This document shows positions 24,797 through 36,990 of a stretch of DNA of 64,000 bases, in pieces. A program made the position numbers and the translations under genes. Every line of letters begins with the position of its first letter. The first letter of the stretch is position 1. This DNA is from Schistosoma mansoni (lineage: Eukaryota > Platyhelminthes > Trematoda > Strigeidida > Schistosomatidae), in assembly GCF_000237925.1 (NCBI RefSeq), contig NW_017386033.1, positions 992,001 to 1,056,000 of the forward strand, written 5' to 3'. The notes below the pieces were generated by a model. It ran no database searches and was not told the origin of the DNA. It saw only the letters and a list, made by a program, of their open reading frames with translations.

Positions 24797-25783
24797 GTAA
24801 GAAAAAGGAAGGACGAAAAGCAGAGCACACAATATTCATGTAGAAATAGTTAAGGTATAACCATTTAGTCTATTTGTCTGTTACTGAAGTACTTATTAGG
24901 TAAGAGCATACTAATGTGTCAAAGAAAAATAAGTGTGGGCAAGGTATGAGTAGATAAGGAACTGTATAAATGAAGGTAGTTCAGAAAAAAGTATGAAATT
25001 GTGTAATTATAAAATAAAGTGCTGAAAACAGTATTCCGATACAAATGACTGTCTCCCTTTACTTTAGAAGCTGTTTGAACTCTCTTTCTGTTTTCAGATT
25101 TTATAGGGTATGGAGTGGGCTTTGTCTTTAGCGAATTGTCTAGTTTGCTTGTAATGGGATTACTCCGTAGGAAGTGGAACCAATTCAGCGTTCTAAACAC
25201 GATTTAAAGAGGTATTTTGCATAAGTTCGCATCCATGCCGTTGGTTCGTGACAACCTACTTGACATAAGGAGCCGTAATTTAACATGTTCTGCCCTACAG
25301 ACACGGGTGGATTAAAGTTATCTCCCAACCATCAGGTTTGCTGGTCAGTACCGCCACCCTCCCTCCTTTTATGATATTAGGCTCTCTTACGTTTGTGGTC
25401 AGTATGAATATTGCTTGAATCAAGGAATATAGTTGAAATACACTGTCTCTACAAGCTCCATGTTACAAGCAAATCAGATGGTAATAGCATCTGTATTAAA
25501 GGTTAGATACCCATTTAATATATCGTACTACTAAGAAGATAACTAATGGTAAAAGTTATAAGCGACAAGTCAGATTATATGTGGTTAAGAAATGATAAGG
25601 ACTAATAGCAAACCAGAGGATATGAAAGAGAATATTGTAAAATTTTCAGGGTAAGAAAAATAAAACATTGAACAACTCACAAGAATTTAGGACATTTGAG
25701 CTTCTTTTGATCGGCCTTAGTTGGTCAGCATCCATAAGATATATTATCCCCAGTCCTTTAAAAGTCAATAGGAACATTGCAGA

Positions 25784-28700
25784 ACTCCGCCTGCAGCTCT
25801 TCTAGAGTTACTGTCGGTCCCAAGCCCGGGTAAAGGAGGAGGGTTGGGCATGGGGTTAGCCACCCCATCCCGTAGAAAAGCTAACTCGCTAAAAAAACGC
25901 TAACCAGAAAAAATAATTCAAACCATTTAAACTCTGCCCTGGGAGTTGAAGGAATAATTATGACAACTTGGCAGTACTCGGAATCAGCGAAACGCATTGG
26001 ACACAATCTGGACAACAAAGGCTAGGTACAGGAGAGATGCTGCTGTACTCCGGTCACGAAGGGGAAAATGCTCCACACACTCAGGGAGTTGCTCTAATGC
26101 TGTCCAAAGAAGCACGAAATGCACTTGTGGGATGGGAATCTCATGGACCCAGGATAATCAAAGCATCATTCAGAACAAAGAAGGAGGGGATCACAATGAA
26201 CGTTATCCAATGTTATGCACCACCAATGATAGCAACGACGATGATAAAGATCAGTTCTATGAAAGGCTGCAATCAATTATAGCGAAGTGCTCACGAAAGG
26301 ACCTCACCATCCTGATGGGAGATCTAAATGCTAAAGTTGGAGTGGACAACACAGGATACGAAGATATAATTGGACGACATGGACTAGGAGAGAGAAATAA
26401 AAATGGGTAGAGACTTGCAAACCTATGTGCATTCAACAAATTGGTTATAGGCGGCACAATATTCCCACACAAGCGCATACACAAAGCTACATGAATCTCA
26501 CTGGACCAAACCACAGAGAACCAGATAGATCACATCTGTATCAACAAAAAATTCAGAAGGCCAATGAAAGATGTGAGAACCCGGAGAGGAGCTGACGTAG
26601 CTTCAGATCACCACCTGGTTGTGGCCAAGATGAGAATGAAGCTAGAGAAACACTGGACAACTGGACAAACAGCACTACAAAGGTTCAATACAGCCTTCCT
26701 TCGAGATACTGACAAGCTTCACGAATTCAAAATAACTCTCAACAACAGGTTCCAAGCTCTACAGGATCTACTGAAAGAACAAGAAACTACTTTGGAGGAC
26801 AACTGGAAAGGGATAAAAGGAGCACTAACTTCAACGTATCAAGAGGTTCTTGGTTCTAAGAAGCACCATCACGAGGAATGGATCTCTATGGGAACCCTGG
26901 ACAAAATTCAAGAAAGGAAGAACAATAAACTAGCAATTAACAACAGCCGAACACGAGTAGAGAAAGTCAAAGCACAAGCAGACTACGCAGAAGCAAACAG
27001 GGAAGTGAAGAAAAGCATTAAAGCCGACAAGCAGAAATACATGGGAGAACTAGCGACGACGGCAGAAAAATCTGCAAGAGAAGGGAATATGAGACAATTA
27101 TATGATACAACGAAGAAATTGGCAGGAAGATATAGCAAACCAGAGAGACCAGTCAAGGACAAAGAAGGAAAGGCAATCACTGAGATTCAAGAACAGAGGA
27201 AAAGATGGGCAGAATACTTCGAGGAACTGGTGAATAGACCAGCCCCATTGAATCCACCGAACATCGAAGCAGCACACACTGACCTTCCTATAGATGTCAC
27301 TCCACCAACGATCGAAGAATTCAAGATGGCCATCAAACAAATCAAGAGTGGGAAGGCGGCAGGACCTGACAATATACCAGCAGAAGCACTGAAGTCGGAC
27401 AGTGAAATAATTGCAAACATGCTTCACCTTCTATTCAAGAAGATTTGGGAAGAGGAACAAGTGTCAATGGACTGGAAAGAAGGATATCTCATCAAGATAC
27501 CAAAGAAAGGAGATCTGAGCCAATGTGAGAACTACAGAGGCATCAGTTTGTTATCAGTACCAGGAAAAGTTTTCAACAGAGTGCTGCTGAATCGGATGGA
27601 AGACGCAGTAGACGCCCACCTTCGGGATCATCAGGCTGGAATCCGTAAGGATAGGTCGTGCACAGACCAGATTGCGACACTACGGATCATCGTGGAACTC
27701 GTCACAATACATCAACTTCATTGACTATGAGAAGACGTTTGAGTGTGGATAGGAAAACATGATGGAAATTTCTTCGACACTATGGAGTTCCTGAAAAGAT
27801 TGTCAACATTATCCAAAACTCATACGATGGACTACAGTGCAAAGTCATACATGGAGGACAGCTGACAGATGCATTTCCAGTAAGGACCGGAGTCAGACAA
27901 GGCTGTCTACTCTCCCCATTCCTCTTTCTTCTAGTGATTGACTGGATTATGAAGAATTCAACATCTGAAGGGAAATACGGAATACAATGGACTTCTCAGA
28001 ATCAATTAGATGATTTGGACTTCACAGATGACCTAGCCCTCCTCTCTCATACACACGAACAAATACAGATGAAGACAGCAAATGTAGCAGCAGCCTCCGC
28101 ATCGATAGGCCTCCACATTCACAAAGGAAAAATCAAGACTCTAAAATACAACACAGAGAACACCAACCCAATCACACTTGATGGCGAAACTCTGGAAGAG
28201 GTGGGAACATTCACATACCTGGGGAGCATCGTTGATAAACAAGGAGGATCGGATGCAGATGTAAAGGCGGGGATTGGCAAAGCAAGGGCAGCATTTGTAC
28301 AACTGAAGAACATATGGAACTCAAAACAACTCTCAACTAATTTCAAAATGAGAATCTTCAATACGAACATCAAGACAGTCGGTTCTACTGTATGGAGCTG
28401 AACCGTGGAGAACTACTACATCCATCGTCAAGAAGGTACAAGTATTTATGAACAGTTGTCTACGCAAAATGCTCAAAATTCACTGGTCGGATACTATCAG
28501 CAACAGCGTTTTATGGGAGAGGACAAACCAGCTTCCAGCTGAAGAGGAAATTAGGAAAAGATGTTGGAAGTGGATCGGACATACATTGTGGAAATCACCA
28601 AACTGCATCACGACTCAATCCCTAACTTGGAATCCGGAAGGGAAGCGTAAAAGAAGAAGGCCAAAGAACACACTACTCCGGGAAATAGAAGCAGATATGA

Positions 28701-28820
28701 AAAGGATGAATGTTAACTGGAAAGGACTGGAAAGGAAGGCTCAGGACAGAGTTGGATGGAGAATGCTGGTGAGCGGCCTATGCTCCTCGACGAGGGATAA
28801 CAGGCGTAATTAAGTAAGTA
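25784..28820 (+). mobile_element. RTE-like LINE family C, full-length copy with target duplication
   Basis: The 14-bp sequence AGGAACATTGCAGA flanks it on both sides (25770-25783 and 28821-28834), fixing both ends and showing normal target-primed insertion. The 5' leader has a CTCTTCTAGAGTTA hairpin and GGAGGAGGGTTGGGC. Next come an AP-endonuclease (ISETHWTQSGQQRL, MGDLNAKVGVDNTGYED, SDHHLV), a linker rich in K, E and Q, the RT and a C-terminal region. The 3' end is GGATAACAGGCGTAAT followed by TAAG repeats, an RTE-like simple-repeat tail. At least three reading-frame breaks (near 26408, 27722 and 28401) make it inactive. Confidence 0.9.
26564..28401 (+). pseudogene. endonuclease/RT coding region of the family-C LINE
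   Basis: The longest open part is 26564-27724: TRRGADVASDHHLVVAKM at the endonuclease end, a coiled-coil-like linker, SGKAAGPDNIPAEALK, IPKKGDLSQCENYRGISLLS and the RT finger. The frame breaks at 27724, in the A-box region. It resumes at 27934-28401 with LDFTDDLALLSH, where TDD replaces the usual ADD but both aspartates remain, and LGSIVDKQGGSDADVK. A further open part at 28448-28813 holds the C-terminal zone ([13 protein letters not shown]). Confidence 0.85.
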
Positions 28821-28834
28821 AGGAACATTGCAGA

Positions 28835-29213
28835 CTGTTACGGCGGCATGGCAATGAAGCGGTTTTCACGTAAGGTCTGATAGATTAGGAGTCAAGTCGT
28901 GGCAAGTCCAAGATTTGGGATCATATCTGTTATTGTAGTACCATTTGTACGTCCATTGATATCGACCTAGACATTATGCACGCAGAAAAAAGCTTAAAGT
29001 AATAATTATCTAGTCTAATTTATAAAATGCAATCTGTAAATACACAATATGGGTTCGGTTTGTCGTAGAAAATGTCAGCTTTTAATCGAAAAGATGTTGC
29101 AAAATATAATACATCAGTCTTTTGATTATGGTGATGACTACTTATTATGTTAGGTGATGAGTATTTAGAAAAAAGACTACAGCTGCTTTTGAAACCGGCT
29201 TTTTGTTAGTTGT
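28835..29213. other. AT-rich spacer
   Basis: No open frame or named repeat between the family-C LINE and the LTR-like block. Confidence 0.5.
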
Positions 29214-29740
29214 TGTTATATATTAGCGAAGACATAAGTACGGGTAACTTCCAGGACCTGTTATTGGACTATTATTCATATTGTAACTAGATTATCTATA
29301 TATTCATCTTATTATAAGCTTCAATTTGACCTATTGATTATTATTATATGATTTTCTGTTCCTAAACTATACTCAGTTTATTGATTAATTTCTCCCATGC
29401 TTACAGCCACATTTGGCTTGGTTTTGTACAAAAATTATTTTCTATTTTACGGTGTGATGTGGCCTGTCTGTCTGATATATAAACAGAGTATGTTTGAAAT
29501 AAACGATTCGCACAGATCCATATTGCCGAGGCTGCTATTGGTGTTCTGGACTCGAGTGGACGGGCTAGGCGGATTAGGGACCAATAAGGACGCTAGATTA
29601 CTCATACTAATCGAACGTCATTGTCAGTGTGAAGGTCGTAGAAGTCATATTTCTATTGGCGGATAATTCACGCAAGTTACGTCCTCGTTTGATTCGTAAG
29701 GTCATAACAAATTAGCAACGACCTTGATCAAGTCATAACA
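29214..29740 (+). mobile_element. solo-LTR-like fossil
   Basis: Begins TGTTATATATTAG and ends with TCATAACA, giving a TGTTAT...ATAACA inverted terminal pair. Inside are a TATA-like TATATAAA (29476-29483) and AATAAA (29498-29503) in LTR-like order. No gag or pol sequence lies on either side, so it would be a solo or remnant LTR. The family is not recognised. The tail overlaps a tandem repeat at 29699-29789, which makes the exact 3' boundary uncertain. Confidence 0.4.
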
Positions 29741-29789
29741 ATTGGGCGACGGCTAGGTCAAGACATAACAGTTGTCATCTAACTGGTTC
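29699..29789 (+). repeat. three tandem ~30-bp units
   Basis: Units start at 29699, 29730 and 29760. Each has AAGNCATAACAA, then an ACGAC- or TCATC-like middle, then a GGTC- or GATC-like end. They overlap the putative LTR end. Confidence 0.55.
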
Positions 29790-29914
29790 AGTCAGGTAGA
29801 GAAGTGCTAAATGTACAGAACATAAGCTGTATGCAACAGTTAAGCATTCTTGGGGTAACGAGTAGACAACCTTACCCCAGTAAAAACAGATATCTCACCT
29901 ACACCATAAGTGAC

Positions 29915-30545
29915 GCAAGTTGGCACCAACCCAATCACAATTGATGAAGAAACTCTGAAAGATGTCGAAACATTCACGCATCTGGGAAGCATCATCGATG
30001 AACAAGGAGGAGAATTGGCAAAGGGGCGCATTCCTACAGTTGGAGAACATATAGAACTCAAAATAACTGTCAAGCAATATCCAAATCACAATCTTCAATA
30101 CGATCGTCAATACAGTTCTACGGTACGGAGCTGAAACTCGGAGAACCACCACAAGTGTAATAGAAAATGTCCATGTATTTATAAACGATTGTCTAAGGAA
30201 GATATTGAATATACTTTGGACAAACATCATTAGCAACAGCTTATTGTGGGAGAGGACAAACCAGCTTCAAGTTGAAGAAGAAATTATGAAAAGACATTGG
30301 AAGTGGATGGGACATACACTTTGGGAATCATCAAACCGTATCAAGAAGCAAGCGCTAACTTGGAACCCTGAAGAGGAGCAAAAGAAGGAAGACCAAAGAA
30401 CACACTGAGTCGATAAGTGGAAGCAGACATAAAAAGGATGAGTAGTAATTGTAAAGGTTTGTCCAGGAGAGAGTTGGATGGAGGATGCTGGTCAGCGGCC
30501 TTTTCCCCTCAACGAGGGCTTACGAATGTCAGTAAGTTCTTGAAG
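29915..30545 (+). mobile_element. family-C LINE, 3' fragment
   Basis: Resumes at the C-terminal part of the RT region (NPITIDEETLKDVETFTHLG, DEQGG) and continues through [15 protein letters not shown] and [13 protein letters not shown] to the 3' end region (about 30540). 5'-truncated and frame-broken. Its coding sequence matches 28170-28800. Confidence 0.85.
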
Positions 30546-32326
30546 GACAGATAAATGGGATAAAGTTGCAGTATTATGTATACAAGTCAAACTAAACTTT
30601 ATAGCCAACGTTTGTAATGATGTATTACAAAATAATATTTTGGAGTATTACTACATGTATATTTCTTGTTATTAAGTTTGATCCACAAGTGCTACATTCC
30701 ATTATTTTTGCACGATTATGTAAGTTACTTCATATAAATCATTGCACATTATCGTCCTTCAACATTCCTGATCTGAAGCAAGACTATTTCTAGAATAGAT
30801 GCGTCAAAATTCCTGGAAGTCTTGTTTTCAAAATTGATTGTGTTTCAGTTCAACTATTATCACTGGTCCCAAGACTTGTGCAAAATCTAAACTAAGGTTT
30901 GGCCGAAGAATAACTGTCTGGGTAGTTCAGACACTCACTATTACCTCTTTGAAATCAGAACAAGGCAATTGGGAAAATAACGTTTCTAAACAAATATTAC
31001 TGCCCAGTTATTCAACCAATAATTGCTCCCTCAATAATCGACCGAGCGCATTAAAGAATAAGTGTTATTCCATCTTTTCTGGATAGATCAAGTAAAAATC
31101 TGTTCAAAAGATAAACGTTTATTGCTTTATAACACAAAGTGTTTCCAGTTCTGGAAAAGTGCTTCAATTCACAATCAAAATGCACAATCCCAGTCAACTC
31201 AAGGAACACAATCAAAGGGGGGGAACAATCTATATGGCTGCCGCCAAGACTAAGTATCAACTAAAACAGCATAAGTACATTTCAAGAAGAAACGTAGAAA
31301 CTTAGTGAAGGCGAAAGAAAAAAGAGAGAACCATAATAGAATAAAATATTATCATCTCGAATGGCATCAAAAAGACTAACAAAACATACAACTAAAGAAA
31401 CCAATAAGAACAGGTTGCAAATGTATGTATGGAGGGATTTCCATACACAAAACCTTCAAAATGGATCTTAGAACTTGCAACTCACTTTCATCAGGGCTTT
31501 GACAACACATACCGTTAGGTACCTTCCACCACATCAGTTGCTTTGAGCCAATCTGTGCTTACGTTTACGGGATTGTATTCTTTGCGTCTGATTTTGATTG
31601 TTGACTTGCACACAACCTACTTCACTCCTAAACGTTTCTGTTACGATAAAAACAACCTGTTGTTTCATGATTCAACCGATCCCTTGGGGCTTACGCCATT
31701 AATCTAAAGTTTGAATGTTAACGACTAGTGATTTTCTCGCGAGTGTCTGGTTGTGCTTTCGATGACACAATGAGTAAACGTGCCTTGATAATACTGTATG
31801 ATATTAGAAATCAGTATGGCATGGCTTAGCCTTGCAGGCGTGGTCATCGATCGATTCTTACCTATGTTAACCCATTATCCAATAAGTCTGTTGGTTAATG
31901 ACCACGCCTATTACCGTGTTTTATTATTTATTAGCACTCATAGCTTACTAGCTCGATCGATAACAACAATTTATCATCCATATTTATGATTAGCTATGGT
32001 GGTTCATTATCGAGCTTTGGTGGCATTTACACGCTTCGGTGTAATAAATCCATTAAAATATCAACCTCTAGGAAGAATGGCTCGTAATATACATAAGTAC
32101 ACATTAGCTAGCAATGTAAGGAAGGACTGGATAGTTGTCTAGATATAATTTTTCATCCTGTTTCTTTACTCAACGTGCTGCTATATTTCGAACAATAGAA
32201 TATCCATAAGTATCTTTTCTTTCGACTATTACCTATGTTGTTTCCAATTTTAAAGCTCCATAGTCAAAGAACAAAGACAACGTTCCGGAAGCTTCAGTAA
32301 GTTCAGAATATAAAGTCTGTGGTAGT
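30546..32326. other. non-coding stretch
   Basis: Short frames only. No exon with convincing splice signals on both sides and no named transposon. Confidence 0.4.
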
Positions 32327-32625
32327 AAATAAATCCCTGAAATAAAAAGCTCTAAAAGTCTTCGGCATTTGATGTTGACCGCATTAGTTTTAATGGATTC
32401 ACCTAGCTGAAGGCGCTCGGTAATGCATCCGCACCAGATCACGAGTAGGAACGCCGTGCATCACTTCTCCTACAACAGCTAGCCAGTTTAGATCTGTCAC
32501 TTCTCGATACATCGATAGCTTACGAAATATATCTTTGAGACTTTTCGCTTCTGACTTCTGATTTCACTGAGTTGGGACGTTTCGATTATAGGTGTTACTA
32601 GTTAAGGTGTTGTCAAACTCCAGTT
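32327..32625 (+). repeat. dispersed repeat family F, copy 2
   Basis: Direct-orientation, near-identical copy of 16975-17265. Both start around GTAAATAAATC and diverge after GTCAAACTCC. Confidence 0.7.
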
Positions 32626-35165
32626 ACATGTGGCATCTTTGAGCCTTTGCAATCTTGGGTACATTTTAGATCGTTTATACAGTGAGCCACGTATTTATCC
32701 GAACTCTTGAGCTTTTATTGTATCAACAAAGTATCAAAGTCAATAGTGTCATACACACAAGAATTAGTTGCAATACTGTGTGTTTAATCTGGTTCCTATT
32801 AGGTTTATGATATGTCACAGCTGGAGTTTTATACGTCAAATTTATTGAGCAATCTAAATCCTGAAAATAATCCAGCCGAATTTCAATATTTTGCCGGAAG
32901 TTTTACTATGTTTCTGGTGCTTCTTAGCTCATATATATGCATATACTCACTTAGACTAGTTGTATATATATATATATATATTTCATATTAATCTCTCCTA
33001 AGACCGTTTTCACCATAAGATATATTTTGTATACTATCATGAGAAAGTGTGTTGTTTTCAGGAGAACAATATTAAATTAAACATCATTTTAGCACTTCCT
33101 GGTCCTGATTATCCGTATCACATATTCGTGAATGTTACTGGCATAACAACAGCAACTACTTATGAAAAGTAGATATCACACCTGTTATCTCCGTAGTTGT
33201 AGTCTGATAAGTTATGTCCTAACTTTTAAGCTTTCTGGCCAAGTTTTCTTTAAACTATTATATTCCTCATCAAAGTACATACAAACCTGGCCCATACATG
33301 CATCGCATTATACCATCTCTATGAGATTTTAATTCAGCGGCCATTTGAACCGCTTAAGACGTTTTTCGCCAAACCCACCATAGTCGTTATTGCTATGCAT
33401 ATTCGGTTTTATGAATGGGGCTATCATGTTGGTCGCATGAAAAGACGTTGAACATAGTTACGATAGCGAAATCACCGCATTAAGATATCCTTCCGCACTG
33501 GTACAATGACTAAGCTATCACAAAGTTGTTAGTCAAGCGAACTTCCAAAATGAAAGCTCTAGAGCCTACTACTTAAATGAACACTAAGTGAACAAATATT
33601 TCCGGATCTCAATTTGTAATATGATCAGGCAGCTCGGACTCGTCAATGCTACAAACTCCTGACATCTGCGAATCCCTTGAAACAACAATACTCATTCCCC
33701 ACTGGCTAATCACCAATACTAATAATATATTTCTGCCAGGGCAGGTACACGCCATTTTTACAGGCATGATCTATAAATGACATTAGATTGCTTACAGTAT
33801 GCTTCACAAGTAGGGTCTTTAAATAGATGAAATCAATAGAAGTAAATAACATTACATTCGTGCAGATATCCTGGAATGTTGTTGATTAGGTTTATGTTTA
33901 GTATTACACTAAGTACAGTCTCTAAAATATTTTCCAAAGTGACATCACTTCCACGTTACACATCAGATCCAAGCTCGGTATAATTGTGTTAGAAATCCGG
34001 TTGTGCTAGGTATTTGTGCGAAATAACATTTTAAGTTTATAGTTGTTATGAAGTAAATTTGTAGAGCGCTTGGTGTGGACTAATACCTTGAGAAAAAGCG
34101 TACGTCAAGTTTGTCTTAGGCGTCAGTAGCTCCATAGCGGTGCCCTCAGAGAAAGGTTCTGAAAAAGAGAAACAAGGAAGCAGCAAGGCATTTGGATATG
34201 AACGATAAACAGTGCATAATATTTTGTAGTGGAACAGACAGAGGTATGATAAATTAGTAGGTTAAATTCATACTAGCTCTTATCGCCAGGGCGAAATGTG
34301 ATCAGGGGCTCCAGATGAGAGAATGTAATAATAGAAAACAATGAGTTGTGATATTGAACAAGGTGGAATAGGTTCAAGTGTTGAAATGAAGGTGGAAGTT
34401 AGAATAAAGAAGGCTGTTTATTAGGACAAGAAGTGCATCAAGAGAATAAAGTGATGAGAAAACCATTAACTATATATTTTATTGCCAGAACACTGTAACT
34501 AGTCATTCATAATGGTCCCAGGATATCGTCATAAGGTATTGTCACAACTTAATAGTCACGTGATGTGACTGATAAAAATCATGAGACCATTGACACAAAC
34601 TCGATCGATGAATTGACTTGTAGTTATCAATAAATTATGTTCTCTCGCGGTTATCCTCATGTGTTATAGATTATTTCATTATGTATCTCCATCAGTTGAT
34701 CAGTTAGTAAACATATTGAAAGCTTGTTGGTCTAGTCAGAGGTTTAGCGACACAATCATTCATGTAGATCATTAGTACAGGCATTCCAGCCACTCTCCTG
34801 CAAACTGGAAACATCACTGTCGAATTTACCACACCACTGACAAAAGTTCATGCGATTATCATAGGCATAAGTTGGGGATTATACAGCCCTTAGTTACAAC
34901 TTATGTCCTCCCCGATAATCACATGAGCAGCACCCACTATTTCTCATCTTGTGAAGATTGATTTAGTCAAATGTATGGTACGATATCATGTTGCTTATAT
35001 TCATGGCACACTAGCCTTTTCAATTTCAACAACTTATAACCATTCTATTTCAAATAAGTCGGCTTCTTCCTTAGGCTAAACTCGTATCTGCAATTAACTT
35101 GTATGCACCATCAGCCGGTAAGCATGTAGAATTGTAATCTACTTCGTTGTTAGTACTGCTCTAGT
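32626..35165. other. AT-rich stretch without genes
   Basis: Contains a TA microsatellite at about 32962-32982. No open frame over 60 codons with coding character. Confidence 0.45.
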
Positions 35166-35167
35166 AA

Positions 35168-35490
35168 TAGATCTAATCAATAACTTGTTGATTTGCCATG
35201 ATGTAACTACCCAATCTATAAGATCTCACATGAAGGTCAGATCATTATCTAAACTGACTCGTCCCATCGTAAGAATCACGAATATGTGGTGGAGAACATA
35301 TTTAGGCTGGAAGATACAACAGTTTACTTAGTATGAATAGAGGAGACAAGTTACACAAGAATGACCACATTTGCAGGATCGAGTCTTGTCATTCGATTAA
35401 CTGAATTGAAATTTTCCCGCCTTCTCATTGTTGGGTTTTTATCGGCGTTAAATGTTGAATATCTACTTTCCCAGTTGTCTCATGTTCCCC
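35168..35490 (+). repeat. dispersed repeat family G, copy 1
   Basis: Matches 37872-38192 in order and orientation: GATTTGCC.TGATGT.ACTACC.AATCTATAA-type words, CGTAAGAATCA, TTTAGTATG-like, AATGACCA, GTTGAATATCTA. Diverged and non-coding. Confidence 0.5.
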
Positions 35491-35884
35491 TTTGAGGATG
35501 GTGTGGTGAGGACCCAATGCCACTACAAGCATGAATATAAATAATCAGGTTATTGCACATCAACATAATGAGTATTGAACCTCTCACAGATCCACTCATG
35601 TTTAACGAATTAATCTTAGCTACTGTCCGAAATTCACATGATTTAATATTTTAACGCATTAAAAGCGTTTTTAATAACTGTTCATATGTGTTTTTAATTT
35701 TATTAGGTCGTGTCACGGTTAAGCAATAATGAGGTCGACAAAATCTCCTTGTAACCAAAAACTGCATTAAACATAACAAACTGAAACAACAGTAGGAATT
35801 CTTCCTCCCCGTGATTGTACTTTTGTTCTTTCAGCCAGCTCACTAGTGAAAACGCATAACCGTTAACTTTCTTTCCAGGATACT

Positions 35885-36025
35885 GAACGAACAAATGGCG
35901 TATGAACCAATAGTTGGTCGCCGGCCACCATAGGACTGCGTCTCCTGACGTTGCTCCACTGCCTTGTGGATCAGATCTTTAAGTTGAAAGCTCCCGGCGT
36001 GGCCCTTTTAGAAAACCACCACTGT
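35885..36025 (+). repeat. family D fragment
   Basis: Matches the middle-to-3' part of family D (ACAAATGGCGTATGAACCAA, GCTCCACTGCCTTGTGGATC, GGCGTGGCCCTTTTAG). It stops abruptly at about 36025. Confidence 0.6.
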
Positions 36026-36039
36026 CGGATTTAGATTTT

Positions 36040-36480
36040 TCCTCACATCATCAGTGTTGTAGAACATCAACGTTGATGTTCTATGTCGAAATGATTGGGG
36101 GCCTACTATAGTTAGACGAGAATGGTGACGAACCAACTAACGCTGAAGTCACACCTCGCGACCAGTCCTTACGTGGATTGAACCATCGACGCATCAAAGG
36201 ATCATGGACGCTATGGAGAAGAAGTGAAAGAACAACCACTGCCGCGTGGGCCAGTCCATGGTATACGATTGATTGATGCGCGTTGACTATCCTTGACCTT
36301 GACAGGGATCGATGATCTGTTCGATATTCAGTGACATTTCACCGACCCTACAGTGTCAACAGTGAGGAAGAACCGTTGTTAATCGATTGAACCCTCCTTG
36401 TATTATTTATCCCAAAAGGAGATGCCAATTAACACTTACCACGCAACGGCTGCTACGACTTTGTCATTTAATGTAGAACT
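36040..36480. repeat. uncharacterised GC-richer block with a perfect palindrome
   Basis: Begins near a perfect 24-nt palindrome at 36060-36083 (half-site TAGAACATCAAC). It continues with sequence richer in GC than its surroundings, without an open frame. It directly follows a family-D fragment. It could be the end of a DNA transposon or an LTR-type remnant; neither is shown. Confidence 0.35.
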
Positions 36481-36769
36481 CTGTTGTAAGTGGTGATTTT
36501 CCGTCTTTCCTACTCATATATAGCCATTTCGGTCCATAATATTAACAATTGATTTGCTATTTGATTATTTGTTTTGCGTATTGTCGTATCAAATTCAGTT
36601 CGTTTTCGGGTCCACTACATACTCTATTTCCACCGACACAACTTTGACCTACCCCATGCGTCTTTTTCAATCTACAAACTTCCTCTGTATATGCTCTGAA
36701 GAGTACCTGAACATGTAAAGTGAGAAATACGAATCTTATGCACGTACATTCATGACACTAAATAGCAGT

Positions 36770-36950
36770 TGCACCTATTCAAATTGATGACTCCTTTGTA
36801 CTTCATTCCGTAGCTATTGCAAATTCAAATATTATATGTTCACTTGCGCTCATCCAGTTCTGTTTGTTTCAAATTGGAATTTTCTTGAAATTCTTATTTA
36901 GTAAACCGATTCGAATACTTCTATTCTTCATATTAGCTTCACGATGGGGC
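36770..36950 (+). repeat. dispersed repeat family E, copy 3 (diverged)
   Basis: Shares CTCCTTTGTACTTCATT, CTATTGCAAATTCAAAT, GCTCATCCAGTTCTGT and GATTCGAATACTT words with the other copies in order. Confidence 0.4.
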
Positions 36951-36990
36951 CTGTGATTGGACACTTGGATGAACATTTAGATATTGAAGT

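Noticed and set aside
32220-32336. Minus-strand terminal exon (YLLPQTLYSELTEASG)
   Set aside because: The acceptor-like TTTCAG lies at the border of repeat family F, and no upstream exon was found; the open stretch is short.
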